64,000 bases of DNA from Platynereis dumerilii (GCA_026936325.1 JAPTHN010000019.1:8086253-8150252), one strand, 5' to 3'. Counted from the stretch's first letter, positions 43,862-55,591 are shown. Numbers and translations: made by a program. Notes: a model not told the origin generated them from the letters alone.

Positions 43862-46805
43862 GGGGGACGGTCAAAACGGCCAAAATCAAGACGGCCAAAT
43901 ACCCACAACGGCCACTTCCAATGACGGCCACCAGGGATGACGGCCACCCGCTTGGACGGCCACCCCCCAAAACGGCCAAAACGCTGTTTTCAGTGCATTT
44001 ACAGTGCATATTTATGAAAATAAATATGCAACAAAATGTAGCAGTTTATTAGCTTTTATTGCATAATTTCCAGACATTAGTTTGATCATGCAGCTAAATT
44101 GTAGGCCTATCAACAGTATTTCTCAGACATCAATAATTAAAGTGTCTGGAATTTGTTGCGTGACCTTACCTGTTTCTTAAAGAAACGTTATAAAATAATC
44201 ACCTGTTGATCAATTAATCACCTGTCGATAAATGTATTAAATAAAGTATCTCTGCTTCTCGGTAGAAGCATGTGTTTTTTTATTGCTGGTTAAATTTAAG
44301 TTGTGTCACAGGAGCACGGCACACTGTTGGTTGATCCAAGGATTGTGAGAATCCTTGGTTGATCAGTTGAGGTTTTTTTCTGCACGTTTAAATATATCTA
44401 TTTACACAGACAAATCAAAGGAATTGGGCTTTCGGGAAGTCTTTTTTCAAAAGATGATTTAAACTCTGCCAAAATTAGATTATGTCTGACTTAATTCTTA
44501 CTTGCAATACATTTATCAGCAGACAACAGACACGTTTTCTGTAATTACATGTCTTTGATTGTTCAATTAAACAAAAGTGTCATTGTCTCAATATACTAAT
44601 TGCAATTCAACTTCACATCTATTCTGGACCATGAAAGAACAGCAGCTCTTACAAACTGCGTGTCTTTTGGTAAAGGAAAACGAAATTAAAATATTATAAT
44701 TGAAAGATGCTCTTTTAACAACTGTTATTTCAACTTTAAATTGAAGAATATGAAGTTTACTAACGAATAAAAATTTATTGATACATAATTATTATATAAA
44801 CTTTTAATGACAACAAAAAATATCAAATACAGATACATGTTACATCGATATCTAATTTGTGAAATAGGGGAGTTTTTTTTCTTTTCCTCTAAAATAGATA
44901 TATGAACAAATTGATAATACAAGTTTTATTTTCTTGTACTATGCATTTTCTTTATTTTGCAAAACAAACATACCCGTATACTATACGTATGTTTATCAAA
45001 ACAATTAACTGACATGTCGATTTAATTTGTTTTATCAGCTAAAATATTATAATTTAAATTTTTAATCATCAAGTTTTTTTCCAATTTCTTAATTGCCCTG
45101 CAAACATACATGTATATGTTTATCAGGACAATTAACTTGACACGTTTTCTTTAATTGTGCAATGGTCCAATGGATTGCTCAGTTAAGACAACATATAGTG
45201 TCATTCCTTTCAACTTTACCCCTTTTTAAAACAATTAATACCTTTCGCTTTGTCTTTCTTTGTTAAAACGTTGAAGCAATCACAGATTATGTTAAGTTAG
45301 CTTTCTGTTAAATGTAATGGGAAACATTAATGGCATATTTACTTTCATTAAATAAATAAATTACAGCTGCTTCGACTAATGAATGGAAATTTGCAAATAT
45401 CCAACAATAGCCTATTCTATAGCTAACATTCTTTCAAGTTTTGCTTAATTTTATACATATCTAGATTTCAGAAGAAACCTGATAAATATAGGATGAATAG
45501 CACCTGAGATTTCACCATATCAGATATTTGAACAGAACAGGTGAAATCTTAATTAAAAGGTCATTGGGTTTAAGAAACTTCTTATTAGATGCGGTTAAGG
45601 GCCACCTTTATAAAGGTCTAAAACAAGCTATTTCATGACTTTGGAGCCACAAAAGTTAACTCAGATAAGTCTAAATGGTCATTGCATAACAGCAGACAGA
45701 CTGGCGTCATCCGTATTTTCTTGATAAACAGTTGAGGGAAACAGCTGAAGAAATGTGTGCTGCATTTCACTCTGAAAATATGCATGTATATCCTTCTCAA
45801 TTTTTTTCTTTTAAAGAAAAAACTATTTGAAACAGGGTATAAAATAAGCGTGCAACGATCCCAAAATGTGCAGTGATCAATCTGAAATGTGCAGTGATCA
45901 ATCTGAATTTGTGCAGTGATCAAATTCAACCTTTTGTCTGCTAAATAATGGTGAACTGTAGAATCCTGACAATGTACTTTGTATTTCAACCAATTTGATA
46001 CTTTTGTCTGCCTGATGATTGTCAATTCTTCATCTTTAGGAAATTTGTAATGCTTGATATCACAATGCCAGCCCTTAAGAACGCCAATTGGTTATCCATA
46101 TTAATGGCGATGGTCACACGCAAGACAATACGCGCAGTGATCAAATTTTCTTATTTTATACCCTGATTTGAAATAATCAACTAGGCCTATTATCATTAGG
46201 AATTAATTAAGATTGATATTTAAGTACTGCGTACGTAGACCCCCTTGATTCTTAACAGGCTATTTATTGAAAAATTCTAGATAAATAGATAAACAGACAT
46301 AGGCCTATAGATAGAACAGACAATCGCAAATCACAATGCATACATATTTCTATATATAGTTCATAAACAGAAATACACTTTTCATAATCTTTTTTAAATT
46401 AACCAGAAACTCTGAATCAATTTATTGCATGATGGCAGGCAGAGCAATGCGGTCCTCGAGCGCCCGTTCTTGTTATAAATTTACAAAGTAGCCCTTAACC
46501 CCGACAAAAGATTGACCATGTAGTCATTGTCGACCATGGTTTGACCATGTTGTTTTCGTCGGGGTAATGCATTTCCAGACCCAACATGTATGTTAACATT
46601 TACCGCAAAAGGTGCTATTGGAATAAAAGAAAGTTTTAAGTGCATTGTCTCTAAAATAACCAATTATGTATTTATTGGCCGTTCTGGGGAGTGGCCGTCC
46701 TAAATTTGGCCGTTCTGGGCATTGGCCGTCACAAATTTGGCCGTTCTGGTTAGTGGCCGTCGTACAATTGGCCGTTCTGGGTGTTGGCCGTTATGACTGT
46801 ACTCC
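43862..46805. mobile_element. 2.94-kb hAT-like element with ACGGCCA subterminal repeats
   Basis: Flanked by the perfect 8-bp duplication GCATAATT (43854-43861 and 46806-46813). Termini GGGGGACGGTCAAAACGGCC and (complement) GGAGTACAGTCATAACGGCC match at 16 of 20 positions. Each end carries six to eight spaced copies of ACGGCCA in opposite orientation (43870-43985, 46676-46797), likely transposase-binding sites. No hAT transposase ORF is present, so it is non-autonomous. It lies about 300 bp upstream of the SAP-SWIM start and contains a smaller hAT MITE. Confidence 0.88.
45833..46165. mobile_element. 333-bp hAT-like MITE nested in the larger one
   Basis: Ends CAGGGTATAAAATAAG and exact complement; 8-bp duplication ATTTGAAA on both sides (45825-45832, 46166-46173). 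Subterminal GCAGTGATCAA repeats occur three times on the left and once on the right. No ORF of its own. Confidence 0.9.
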
Positions 46806-46813
46806 GCATAATT

Positions 46814-48768
46814 CATGGGCGAAAATCTGTCACCCAACCGGACAAGCGCTGCTTGTGAATGCGGCTTTGGAAACACGAAGAGATCACGAAAAACAATAAG
46901 GTGGGGGTTTTGACTATAAAATGGTGAATGTTAGAACTATATGAAAGACTGCCCGACGTCACTAGGACTTGTGAGGCGCGAGTAAAGGGTGTAAAGTTAC
47001 GTCTATACAGGAACGTTCATGACTGTGGATTCAGTGGAAGTTGTTCTTTCCTGCCGCAAAAATGTGCGTTAAATCGGCCAACCTGTGCCAATAGTAAAAT
47101 GACCGGCGACGCCCCTGGCGGCCGGTCATAATAAATCACATGGTTACAATAGTAAAATCAAGTAATGATTTATTAAAAAAAACCAGTACAAATGAAAATA
47201 TAGATTTAATTGAATTTAAATACTTCATAATATTATGTAATTAAACTAACTATATCTATCCTCATTAACTTCAAAAGGCTACTTGTAATAAACCAGATGA
47301 TGACTGCTAATATTAATGATGGAAGGATGGACGGGTGGTTGGGGCTTTACGTCCTGTATTTCTGCACTCAATAGGCTACCAAGTGAAGAGGTCATAGCAA
47401 TGAGGCAAATGTTAATTGAAATAGCTATGCAACATAGGCCCAGGTGACCCGACAAGAGCTAGATTCAAACCCTGGACCAAGCAATTACTAATGCCACTTA
47501 ATGTATTTACACAAAAAAAAAAACTGGATGGTATATACTTTCAAGCCACCATTAGATGATAAGTCATCACAAGGGCTGGATTTGCCTTAAAGTTTGGGAT
47601 AATTTAGCCCCCTTTGAAAGCCAATGAAAAATGACAAGAAAATAGATAGTTTGTGTAAATATTTTATTCTTCAATTGAGCACTGACACTGAAGGATATAT
47701 TCAATCATTGTATAATTATTAATCATATTCCCAATGAACTGGTGTTTCGTATTACTGCATTTGAATTCCCCCCATCTTACCCTAATGTGATGAAAAATAG
47801 AAGACCTTTTGGTTAGTACATTGGTGTACAGTCAAAATCTTACCATGTCATCATTTTGTCTGCATTTTAATGGTATCCCGTTACTCCACGTGATAATCCA
47901 TATCATTGATGTAGTGCCATTCAAAAATCTTTTGATTCTCAATGCAATCCATTTAGGGGGTGCAGAAAAAGTGACAAATTCTCACATAAGAGTCCAATTT
48001 CTTTTTATAGCACTTTAAATGTCTTTCTTTGAAAATGGATATGACTATTTTAGAATACAATCAAATGATTATTTTAACATTCAAGAAACTGTCCAAATAT
48101 TACTGGATAGTCAAGGTCCTTAACACAAGAAGTGCATTGCCTCTGTAAAAGCTTCAGATATGATTGTGACAATGACTGTCCCTCAGCAACGGTATAAATC
48201 CATTTGAGAAAGTGACTGGAGTGCAAAAATATGGAATGAGATGTTTCCAGATCGAGGAACCTTCTTCAATGTTATGTCATTTTGTCAATGTTGTCCTCCT
48301 GCAAATGAATGAATCCTTGTTTACTATTAAATATTTAGGCATAATATATCATGAATATTGACATAATATCTCATCATCCATAATTTTCAGAAATTTACTG
48401 AAATGGTGAAAAAAAAAAGGAAGTGCAGCTATGCAGATCTTTAGGGAATTGTGTATGAACGACATGACTTGCAGTTCATCAGTGAGAATCAGGGCATGCT
48501 TTCAACTTATTTTGCAGAAGAACTGTTCAGGGATAGTGGGGACCAGACAATAGTTTAAAAATTTACCCCATATGATCAGAATAAAATAAACCAACAATTT
48601 AATGGCCAACCTAAACAGTGTTCAAGTGACACTAAGTCTTCGTAAATTAACTTATATGAAAGTATTATACATGTATGTATCAAAAGCAAAGCCACAGAAC
48701 CAGGAGATTATAAACATAGGTATTAATACAGGTATGTTAACCAAATGTTAATTATGCTAAATATTTAC
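46814..48768. other. non-coding stretch with a SINE fragment
   Basis: Apart from the family 2 SINE fragment at 47330-47475 no gene or structured repeat was seen. Confidence 0.45.
47330..47475 (-). mobile_element. SINE family 2, partial copy
   Basis: Shares GGGGCTTTACGTCCTGTATT and AACATAGGCCCAGG with 48927-49129; the tRNA-like head is degraded. Confidence 0.7.
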
Positions 48769-48857
48769 CTCCAAGACTTCGTAGCTTTTTCTTGCATTTT
48801 TCTCCTTTGCTTTATGTTGCAGCCATCTTTTTGTCAGATCTTTTGGGGTCCAAATTG
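48769..48857 (-). CDS. candidate internal exon, 29 codons
   Basis: Good acceptor (CTTTCCACAG) and donor (GTAAAT) around an open frame IWTPKDLTKRWLQHKAKEKN (first 20 of 29 residues), basic and helical in character. It joins in frame to the candidate exon at 49545-49425, but that exon ends in TGA. I could not connect it in frame to the SAP exon. It may belong to a damaged or separate gene in the candidate element. Confidence 0.3.
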
Positions 48858-48926
48858 CTGTGGAAAGAAAAAGTTACAAAATACAAAACTGCAAAGAACA
48901 ACTAAAATATCTTAAAGATATTCGGA

Positions 48927-49129
48927 TGGATGGATGAATGGGGCTTTACGTCCTGTATTTATGCACTTGGTAGGCTAATTAGGACAGGAGCAGGACACGG
49001 CAATGAGGTGAAGGATGATTGAAACAGCGGTCCAACATAGGCCCAGGCGACCCGGCAAGAGCTGGATTCGAACTCTGGACCCAGTTATTGGCAGTCCAGT
49101 ACACTACCACTAGACCAACCCTCCCCCTT
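48927..49129 (-). mobile_element. tRNA-derived SINE, family 2, complete copy with TSD
   Basis: Flanked by TTAAAGATATTCGGA (48912-48926 and 49130-49144). On the minus strand the head has A-box TGGTCTAGTGGTAGTG and B-box GAGTTCGAATCC, then a body with CCTGGGCCTATGTTGG and AATACAGGACGTAAAGCCCC, ending in a (CATC)n tail. Other copies: 47330, 58927 and 61318. Confidence 0.88.
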
Positions 49130-49424
49130 TTAAAGATATTCGGAAAAACTAGTTAGGGCCTTAATTGGATATATATAACATAAGACCTCCATCAAAAATC
49201 CCTGAAAAAAAAAAAGTCTGAAGTTCCTCCAGATGCACAGCTTGCCCTTATGAACAATCATTTGCCCACCCCCTCCTAATCCAGTTCATCACAAAATTTT
49301 AAAATATGATTCAATAATATAATTGCAGTTTGATGGTTTGAAATTTTAACAATTACATGTGTTTATAAAGAGGGTTGATTGATGTTATCAAAATAGCGTT
49401 GCCTCTCTATAGTGTGATATTTAC

Positions 49425-49545
49425 CTCAGTGACTTGCTAGATACAGTGCAGATGCGAAGTTTATATTATTTTGGTTTGCCTCAAATTGTAGCTGGATTCT
49501 TCCAAAAATATTTATCGCACTCGATGAATTGAGTCCAGATATCTG
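49425..49545 (-). pseudogene. candidate exon ending in an in-frame TGA
   Basis: Acceptor TTTATTTTCAG and donor GTAAAT bound 40 codons beginning QISGLNSSSAINIFGRI; codon 40 is TGA and the spare G continues the same frame into 48857-48769. This could be a decayed exon, a terminal exon whose donor-like sequence is unused, or chance. Function unknown. Confidence 0.22.
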
Positions 49546-50049
49546 CTGAAAATAAAATAAGGTTGTCTCATGATTGTCAAATAAACTTGATAAAAGTTAT
49601 AAACACCAATGAAAATACAGGGCACATATGGCCCCAACTCCCCCTATCTCTGCCTATTCCCCAGTGCACAGTGCAGAATATATATTACATGTGTTTGAAA
49701 TCTAGAAATTAGATAGACTTCCAAATGTTTCTGATAAAATGATAATTAACAATGTAAAAATGCATATTATGCTGTGTGCAGAGACTGCCATTAACATGTT
49801 CTTCTTAGCAAACGTATGCAAGTATAGTGTACATAAATACCATTTAATCAAAATGTAGTTAGATACCTTTCTTTGCTGTTTAATAAATAGCATTCAAATA
49901 TATCATTTTAAGTTGTGCTTACCAGTTATAAGCTACTTCAGTGAAGACTTAAGTCACAATGCATGCCTTCTAATCTGTGTTAAGTACAGAAAGCTGTGAT
50001 TTCATGGTCGGTCGCTTGTGATGTTGTTATTAGTTGTCTGCCTCCTTAA

Positions 50050-50403
50050 AGATTAACACTAGAAGTGTTTATCCGGCAAACTTGCAAAAACACTATGTGT
50101 TTAAAGGACTTTGAAATTTTCATTAAAAAGAAATAATACACATTTTCTTGCACTTGGGAGCATTCAAACAAAGATAAAAGACACAATATGCTACCAACTG
50201 ACGTTTTATGACATATTGTCATCTTATAACCAAAATTTCCTGGTTTAAATTGATCATTAATTTCTGAAACCATACATGAGAAAATATTCTAAGTTTGATA
50301 AACACTTAAATCTGTTAATGCTGGTAGAAAGTGTTTATTTTCAAACGTGTTTATGTAATTTAACACTTAAATGTGTTTAAAACAGGCGTTTGTTTTTAGA
50401 GTG
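50050..50403. repeat. right terminal zone with AACAC/GTGTT subterminal repeats
   Basis: Inverted counterpart of 38651-38990, ending GTTTTTAGAGTG. The middle is less repetitive. Confidence 0.7.
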
Positions 50404-51039
50404 CAGTACCAGTAGTGCTGAAATAAAAATAGTATTTGCCTCCCTTAATTCGCTGTACATTTAGTTTCTTCAATGTAGCCTATACCATAAATCCACTGGC
50501 TCTGATGGGCATAGGTCATCTCAGTTCTACCATTGAGTAATTCACCCCTTTATAAGGTCAATGTGACTCCTTACTTGGTGTGATGTGGTGTTAGCAGACA
50601 TCAAAGTTTTGTGTGTTACAGTAACGTGGGCAAGTTGAATTTAGAGTTGATGACATTTTAATTATGTTTAGAGTGAGGTCTCAAGGACACTTGTGTACTC
50701 AATGTAGCTTTATTCTGCCTGGATCTGCCAAGTTACATGTACGGTATATGTTGTAAAGTACATCAAATATGGATGATTGCATAGGCGGATCCGGGGGGGG
50801 GGGGGTACAGGGGGTGTCCCCCTTCCATCAGATAAATCCTTCATCATGTTCATATTGTTATAAATTTTTGACAAAATTCTGGTGATAACTGTTGAAAGCT
50901 AAATGATTAAATATTAGAAGTCGAGATACATTGTAGTTGCATTCTAATTTTGGAATGTTGCCACTGTACACTCCGTTCCAAATAATATTTTACAACGAGA
51001 GCTTGTATCATTATCTACAAATTTGAATGTTTTTCAATA
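50404..51039. other. intergenic
   Basis: No gene seen; a G13 run lies at about 50790. Confidence 0.4.
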
Positions 51040-51215
51040 ACATTATAATGCAAGTCTGCAAATATGTAATTATACATGACTATACACATGATAAGTATGC
51101 CATATACCAGAAATGAGAACGAAGATAATGTGCATGACCTGAAATTCTACATGGATGCGCTATGCTGATATATGCAATGGAGTTCCACAAGGGTCTATAT
51201 TACGACTGTGTTTAA
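51040..51215 (+). repeat. LINE-derived fragment, left member of an inverted pair
   Basis: Shares GATAATGTGCATGACCTGAAAT and GGAGTTCCACAAGGGTCT, in inverted orientation, with 56330-56530. AATGGAGTTCCACAAGGGTC reads N-G-V-P-Q-G, the reverse-transcriptase motif that precedes the catalytic block, so both are probably old LINE scraps. Confidence 0.55.
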
Positions 51216-51774
51216 TGGTGCAGAGTGTCTATTATCAACTAATGCAGAATGAGCAAAATCATAATAGCTTTGTTTAAAAAGTAAGTTGATACCCCAACCT
51301 CTCCAAATACATATATGCGAAGGGATCGATAAATTTGGTGGAGGGGCGGGAGGGACTACCCAAAAAATATGGCCCAAATTGTCCAAAAAATATTAATTCA
51401 CAAAATTTTGTTCCTGAAACTCCCCGAAAAATGGCTTTTCCTCCTACCTCCTACGTCTATGCCCATAAACAATGTATTTGTCATGTATATAATTCGCTTA
51501 TAGACTGTATGCATCAAATCGTGCTGGGTTTGTATATAAAATTTCTTGTGATCATGTCCAAATATGGATATAATACTTCATTAATAGATAGATCATGCAT
51601 CCATGGACGCCATTATGATTATTACAGTCAATGTAACATACTTAATTGTATCAACTATTATGCTTTGAGTAACTTCAGATAGACATTAGTCCAAATTTGT
51701 GGTTTATTGTTACATGGGATTATTGTGATGAAAGGAATTTTTGTTTCGATTTCTGATATATTTCTTTTTTTTTT

Positions 51775-52075
51775 AGATAATTTTGGCATTTTAGGAAATG
51801 ACAGAAATAGATTATTTCTCAACCATGGTCTGTCTTTTTTTTTGTCCAGGATTTCGTGAAAGTTTGGATAGATATTTTTCTGTAAATATATTTATGATAT
51901 ATTTCTTCTTATAAACACATGCAATTTGTATAGATCGTCCTGTGATTTTAGCATTTTATAGAAAATGACAGAATTATGTATTTCTCTCTCATGATCTGTC
52001 ATTCTGTCCAGATTTTCGTGTTGTGGATACGTAGTAGATACACTATATTGGATATGTATCTATAATTTTATATAG
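51775..52075. repeat. diverged tandem duplication, about 165 bp x2
   Basis: AAATGACAGAA...TTTCTC...TCTGTC...GTCCAG..TTTCGTG occurs at 51775-51905 and again at 51938-52075. Confidence 0.45.
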
Positions 52076-52387
52076 GCCTAAATAACTTTAAATGGACATA
52101 CATTTGGAAAATTTATTTACTTCCTCTTTCAGGTAACATGTTTCTAAAATTGTTGAAGCGACATGACATCGGACACAATGTTTGCTGCCATTGACCCATC
52201 ATTGTGAGATAGGTTAGATTCTGGAAATTGATAAAAATAGTTTTCTAAAACCACATCCGATGGTTCGTAACATTTCACTTATTGAAAATAGATTATAGAA
52301 AACTTTCTCTGTGGTTTCTTTCATTTGTTATTTGATACTGATAGAGAGGATAAAGCCTGGTAAGTGTAAACACTGGTGAGTTTGTAT

Positions 52388-52476
<89 letters not shown>
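52388..52476. repeat. (TATC)n microsatellite, about 22 units
   Basis: Uninterrupted TATC/TCTA repeats immediately 5-prime of the LINE. Confidence 0.95.
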
Positions 52477-52529
52477 ACCTTCTATCTGATTGATCAGGTG
52501 ATAGAAATGGACATGCCTTAATTAATTCC

Positions 52530-53756
52530 ATGATCATTTTTAATGTTTTTGTCAGATGTTACTGTATGTGTGATAATTATTGTTTATTTGTTAACTATGT
52601 ATTATCAAGATTCGTAGACCTTGATAATACTTTTCTGACAGACTGCAACTATGTTGATCTAAATGATTGTAGTGTATTTGAATATGGTTGCAACTCATTG
52701 ACAGTAGGACATCTAAATATTCATAGTGTTCCCAATAAGTATGATGAGTTATTAGTTTTACTAAGAAATCTGGAGGAAAAAAAATTGCTACCAGATTTAT
52801 TATTGCTATGTGAAACTTTTTTAAATGACAGAAATTGGCATCGATATTCTTTTAAGAACTATACTCTTATCAGTGAATATCGCAAAAATAAGTCTAAAGG
52901 TGGTGTTTCAATAATGATCAAGAAAAATCTAAGATATAATCTTCGAAATGATCTGAAAGTCTTCGAAGAATGTAAATTTGAATCGTTGTTTGTTGAAATT
53001 CCCCAACATAACAAACGGAACATTGTTGTGGGGGAAATATATAGGGTTCCTGGTACCAGTGAGGCTGAATTCCTCCAACTATATGAAAATGTGATAAGTA
53101 AAATCAGGAGTGAAAATAAAAATATTATTATTGGCACTGACCAGAACTTAGACTATCTGAAAATCAATGTTCATAATAATACAATGAAGTTCTTTGATTT
53201 GAACCTGGCATACAATCTTGTTCCAACAATTTTTAAACCAACAAGAGTTACTCATAGTAGTGCCACGTTGATCGACAATATTTACATTGACACTGCGCTG
53301 GTACAAAATGTAAAATCCCACATTGTAATTAGTGATATATCGGATCACTTCTTATGTCTAGCAGTCCTTCCAAATGACAGGTCTGTTAATAAATCGATAG
53401 GGAAATACCAAACTAGGAGAATAAACGACACTGTGCTGCGAAATGTAAGAGGAGCACTTCATAATATAGACTGGACTTACTTAGATCATTTATGTGTTGA
53501 TGAGGCTAGCAATTCACTTACCAGTGAGATAGATAAAGCTATTGACTTCTATGCCCCAATGAAAACGGTAAACCCAAGTAAAAAACAAAGACATACTGAT
53601 CCATGGTTTACTTTGGGATTAAAGACATGCAGTGTGAAATGCTTGAAAATGTTTAAGAATGTTATGCAGAGGCAACGTGACAGTGCAGAGTATGTTGCAT
53701 ATAAAGAATATAGGAATATGTACCAAATTTTGAGGAGAAAAGCAAAATATACATGA
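52530..53756 (+). CDS. LINE ORF2 N-terminal part: apurinic endonuclease domain
   Basis: An exonuclease-endonuclease-phosphatase fold that nicks target DNA. Blocks visible: LTVGHLNIHSVPNK (N of catalysis), LLCETFL (catalytic Glu), GGVSIMIKKN, GEIYRVPG, IIIGTDQN (catalytic Asp region, usually GDFN), SATLIDNIY and ISDISDHFLC (SDH motif, catalytic His). 408 codons to the TGA. The following codons YSYYSDMITKYSKDSKKLW continue in the same frame, so this stop probably arose from an Arg or Trp codon. Confidence 0.82.
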   Translation: MIIFNVFVRCYCMCDNYCLFVNYVLSRFVDLDNTFLTDCNYVDLNDCSVFEYGCNSLTVGHLNIHSVPNKYDELLVLLRNLEEKKLLPDLLLLCETFLNDRNWHRYSFKNYTLISEYRKNKSKGGVSIMIKKNLRYNLRNDLKVFEECKFESLFVEIPQHNKRNIVVGEIYRVPGTSEAEFLQLYENVISKIRSENKNIIIGTDQNLDYLKINVHNNTMKFFDLNLAYNLVPTIFKPTRVTHSSATLIDNIYIDTALVQNVKSHIVISDISDHFLCLAVLPNDRSVNKSIGKYQTRRINDTVLRNVRGALHNIDWTYLDHLCVDEASNSLTSEIDKAIDFYAPMKTVNPSKKQRHTDPWFTLGLKTCSVKCLKMFKNVMQRQRDSAEYVAYKEYRNMYQILRRKAKYT

Positions 53757-53774
53757 TATAGCTACTACAGTGAT

Positions 53775-54185
53775 ATGATCACTAAGTATAGTAAGGATAG
53801 CAAAAAGCTTTGGGCTACATTAAATAAAATTAGGGGAAAGATTAGAAATAAGAATGATATAACAGATGAAATAATGGTAAATGGCATAGTTGAGTCAAAC
53901 TCTAGGGAAATTATCAATGCCTTTGGAAGTTATTTTAGTAATATAGGGAAGAAATTAGCAGATGACATTGCCAGCAGGCATAATGGTACTGGCTCTTCGC
54001 CTGATATGTATAACATTAAGCGAGTTCCAGCTAATTGTTTTCTCTATCCGACGTCTCAAAAAGAAATTGAACGGCTTATAAAGAATCTCAAACCCAAGCA
54101 CAGTAAGGGATATGACAATGTCACAAATGTTATATTAAAAGGTATATACCCCAGCAATCTTATATCCAGTATGTCTAATCTTTAA
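53775..54185 (+). pseudogene. LINE ORF2 middle part
   Basis: Same frame as the preceding ORF, covering the linker between endonuclease and reverse transcriptase (KLWATLNKIRGK, YPTSQKEIERLIKNLKPKHS). It ends where the frame shifts into the RT part: FNKSLSTGQFPTN just before 54220 is in the RT frame. Confidence 0.7.
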
Positions 54186-54219
54186 CAAGTCTTTATCCAC
54201 AGGCCAGTTTCCAACAAAT

Positions 54220-55563
54220 ATGAAACTGGCTATTGTTCAACCTTTATATAAAGGTAAAAGTAAGTTGGATATCTGTAACTACAGACCCATTTCTTTGCTC
54301 CCCGTCATGTCAAAAATTCTAGAAAAAGTGGTCAATAATAGGTTAACAAAGTTTTTTATTAAACATAATGTACTGTATGAAGGACAGTATGGATTTAGAA
54401 CTAATAGGGGTACAGAAGATGCAATAATGGATTTTACTGGAAATATATTAAATGGATTTAATAATGGAATGATCACAATTGGTGTATTTCTTGACATGTC
54501 AAAAGCTTTTGACAGTATAAGACATGAAACTTTGCTAAAAAAGTTGGAAATATATGGAATTAGAGGTGTTGCTAGAAATTGGTTGGAAAGCTATTTGTTG
54601 GACAGGGAAATACAGGTTAAATTCACAGATGTCCTTTCTCAAAAATTTTCTTTACCATTTGCAACACCACAAGGATCAGTTTTAGGTCCATTGTTGTATA
54701 TTGTTCTAGCTAATGATTTAAATAAGTGTTTGAAGTTTTGTAGCAGTGTCTCTTTTGCCGATGACACAACGATATTCGTCACGGGTAAAAATCTAAGATT
54801 TCTTTATAGAAAAATTAATGAAGATCTCTCAAAGTTAAATAAATGGTTTGAGGATAATTCCCTATCCTTGAATATTGATAAGTCAAATTACATACTATTT
54901 AGAACTAAAAACAAAATCATTGATTATAATAGTCAAGTTCGAGTAGGAAATAAAGAAATAAAACAGGTAAAGAACATAAAGTTCTTAGGTGTGATAATCG
55001 ATGAATACCTTGATTGTATGCATGTAAAGTCGATCTTGTCTAAGTTAGCTGCAGGAATTTATAGTATAAATATGACAAAAAATATGTTACCTATTTTTGC
55101 AAAAAGACTTATATATCTATCTAACTTTCAGAGCCATTTAAATTATGCTCTTTGTATATGGGGTCCTATGATAAGTGCCAAATGGAAAAATAAATTGCAA
55201 GTTCAGCAAAACAAGGCAATACGGTCTATATACAATCTCAATATAAGGACTGGACTGAGTTCTTACTACAAAAAGGCAAAATTGATGAAACTGGATGACA
55301 TGATTGATTTTGCATTGGTAAATATATCATATAGATATGTGAACAATGTGTTGCCAAAACGCATCACTAATTTATTTGAAGTTCAAACGTATCATCAAAC
55401 ACGTAATATGAATGTTCTACAAACGCGTATTCACACTCTGCAAATTTATAATAAAAGTTTTTTGGGAAGAGCTCCACACCTCTGGTTGCATTTATCCCAA
55501 AATATAAAAAACTCAACGACAAAAACATCATTTAAAAAGAAATTCTTTTCATCTAGATTTTAA
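54220..55563 (+). CDS. LINE ORF2 reverse transcriptase part (447 aa)
   Basis: Copies element RNA at the nicked target. Blocks in order: NYRPISLLPVMSKILEKVV, GFRTNRGTEDAI, FLDMSKAFDSIRHETLL (catalytic Asp), ATPQGSVLGPLLY, SFADDTTIF (the catalytic DD pair) and a C-terminal thumb-like region containing AKLMKLDDM. It ends with a normal stop before the 3-prime UTR. No RNase H domain follows, as in CR1/Jockey-type and unlike the other LINE family in this window. Confidence 0.87.
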   Translation: MKLAIVQPLYKGKSKLDICNYRPISLLPVMSKILEKVVNNRLTKFFIKHNVLYEGQYGFRTNRGTEDAIMDFTGNILNGFNNGMITIGVFLDMSKAFDSIRHETLLKKLEIYGIRGVARNWLESYLLDREIQVKFTDVLSQKFSLPFATPQGSVLGPLLYIVLANDLNKCLKFCSSVSFADDTTIFVTGKNLRFLYRKINEDLSKLNKWFEDNSLSLNIDKSNYILFRTKNKIIDYNSQVRVGNKEIKQVKNIKFLGVIIDEYLDCMHVKSILSKLAAGIYSINMTKNMLPIFAKRLIYLSNFQSHLNYALCIWGPMISAKWKNKLQVQQNKAIRSIYNLNIRTGLSSYYKKAKLMKLDDMIDFALVNISYRYVNNVLPKRITNLFEVQTYHQTRNMNVLQTRIHTLQIYNKSFLGRAPHLWLHLSQNIKNSTTKTSFKKKFFSSRF

Positions 55564-55591
55564 ATGTATCAATCATGGCGCTATGTATTTA

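Larger units (their letters stand above)
38651..50403. mobile_element. candidate 11.75-kb element with CACTCTAAAAACAA inverted ends
   Basis: The left end (38651) reads CACTCTAAAAACAAGTGTTT and the complement of the right end (50403) CACTCTAAAAACAAACGCC. Both ends lead into 300-bp zones dense in AAACAC, AGTGTTT and the shared string TTTTAAACACATTTAAGTGT. Neither end has a partner nearby, so they best explain each other as termini of one unit; CA flanks both sides. Inside, on the minus strand, lie the SAP-SWIM gene, a small two-exon gene and two extra exon candidates. No DDE transposase was recognised, so it could be non-autonomous, use an unknown enzyme, or be two separated halves of a smaller MITE family. 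Confidence 0.5.

Noticed and set aside
45633-46025. 130-aa minus-strand ORF inside the hAT element as a gene
   Set aside because: It reads through the end of the nested MITE and its GATCA subterminal repeats and has no domain.
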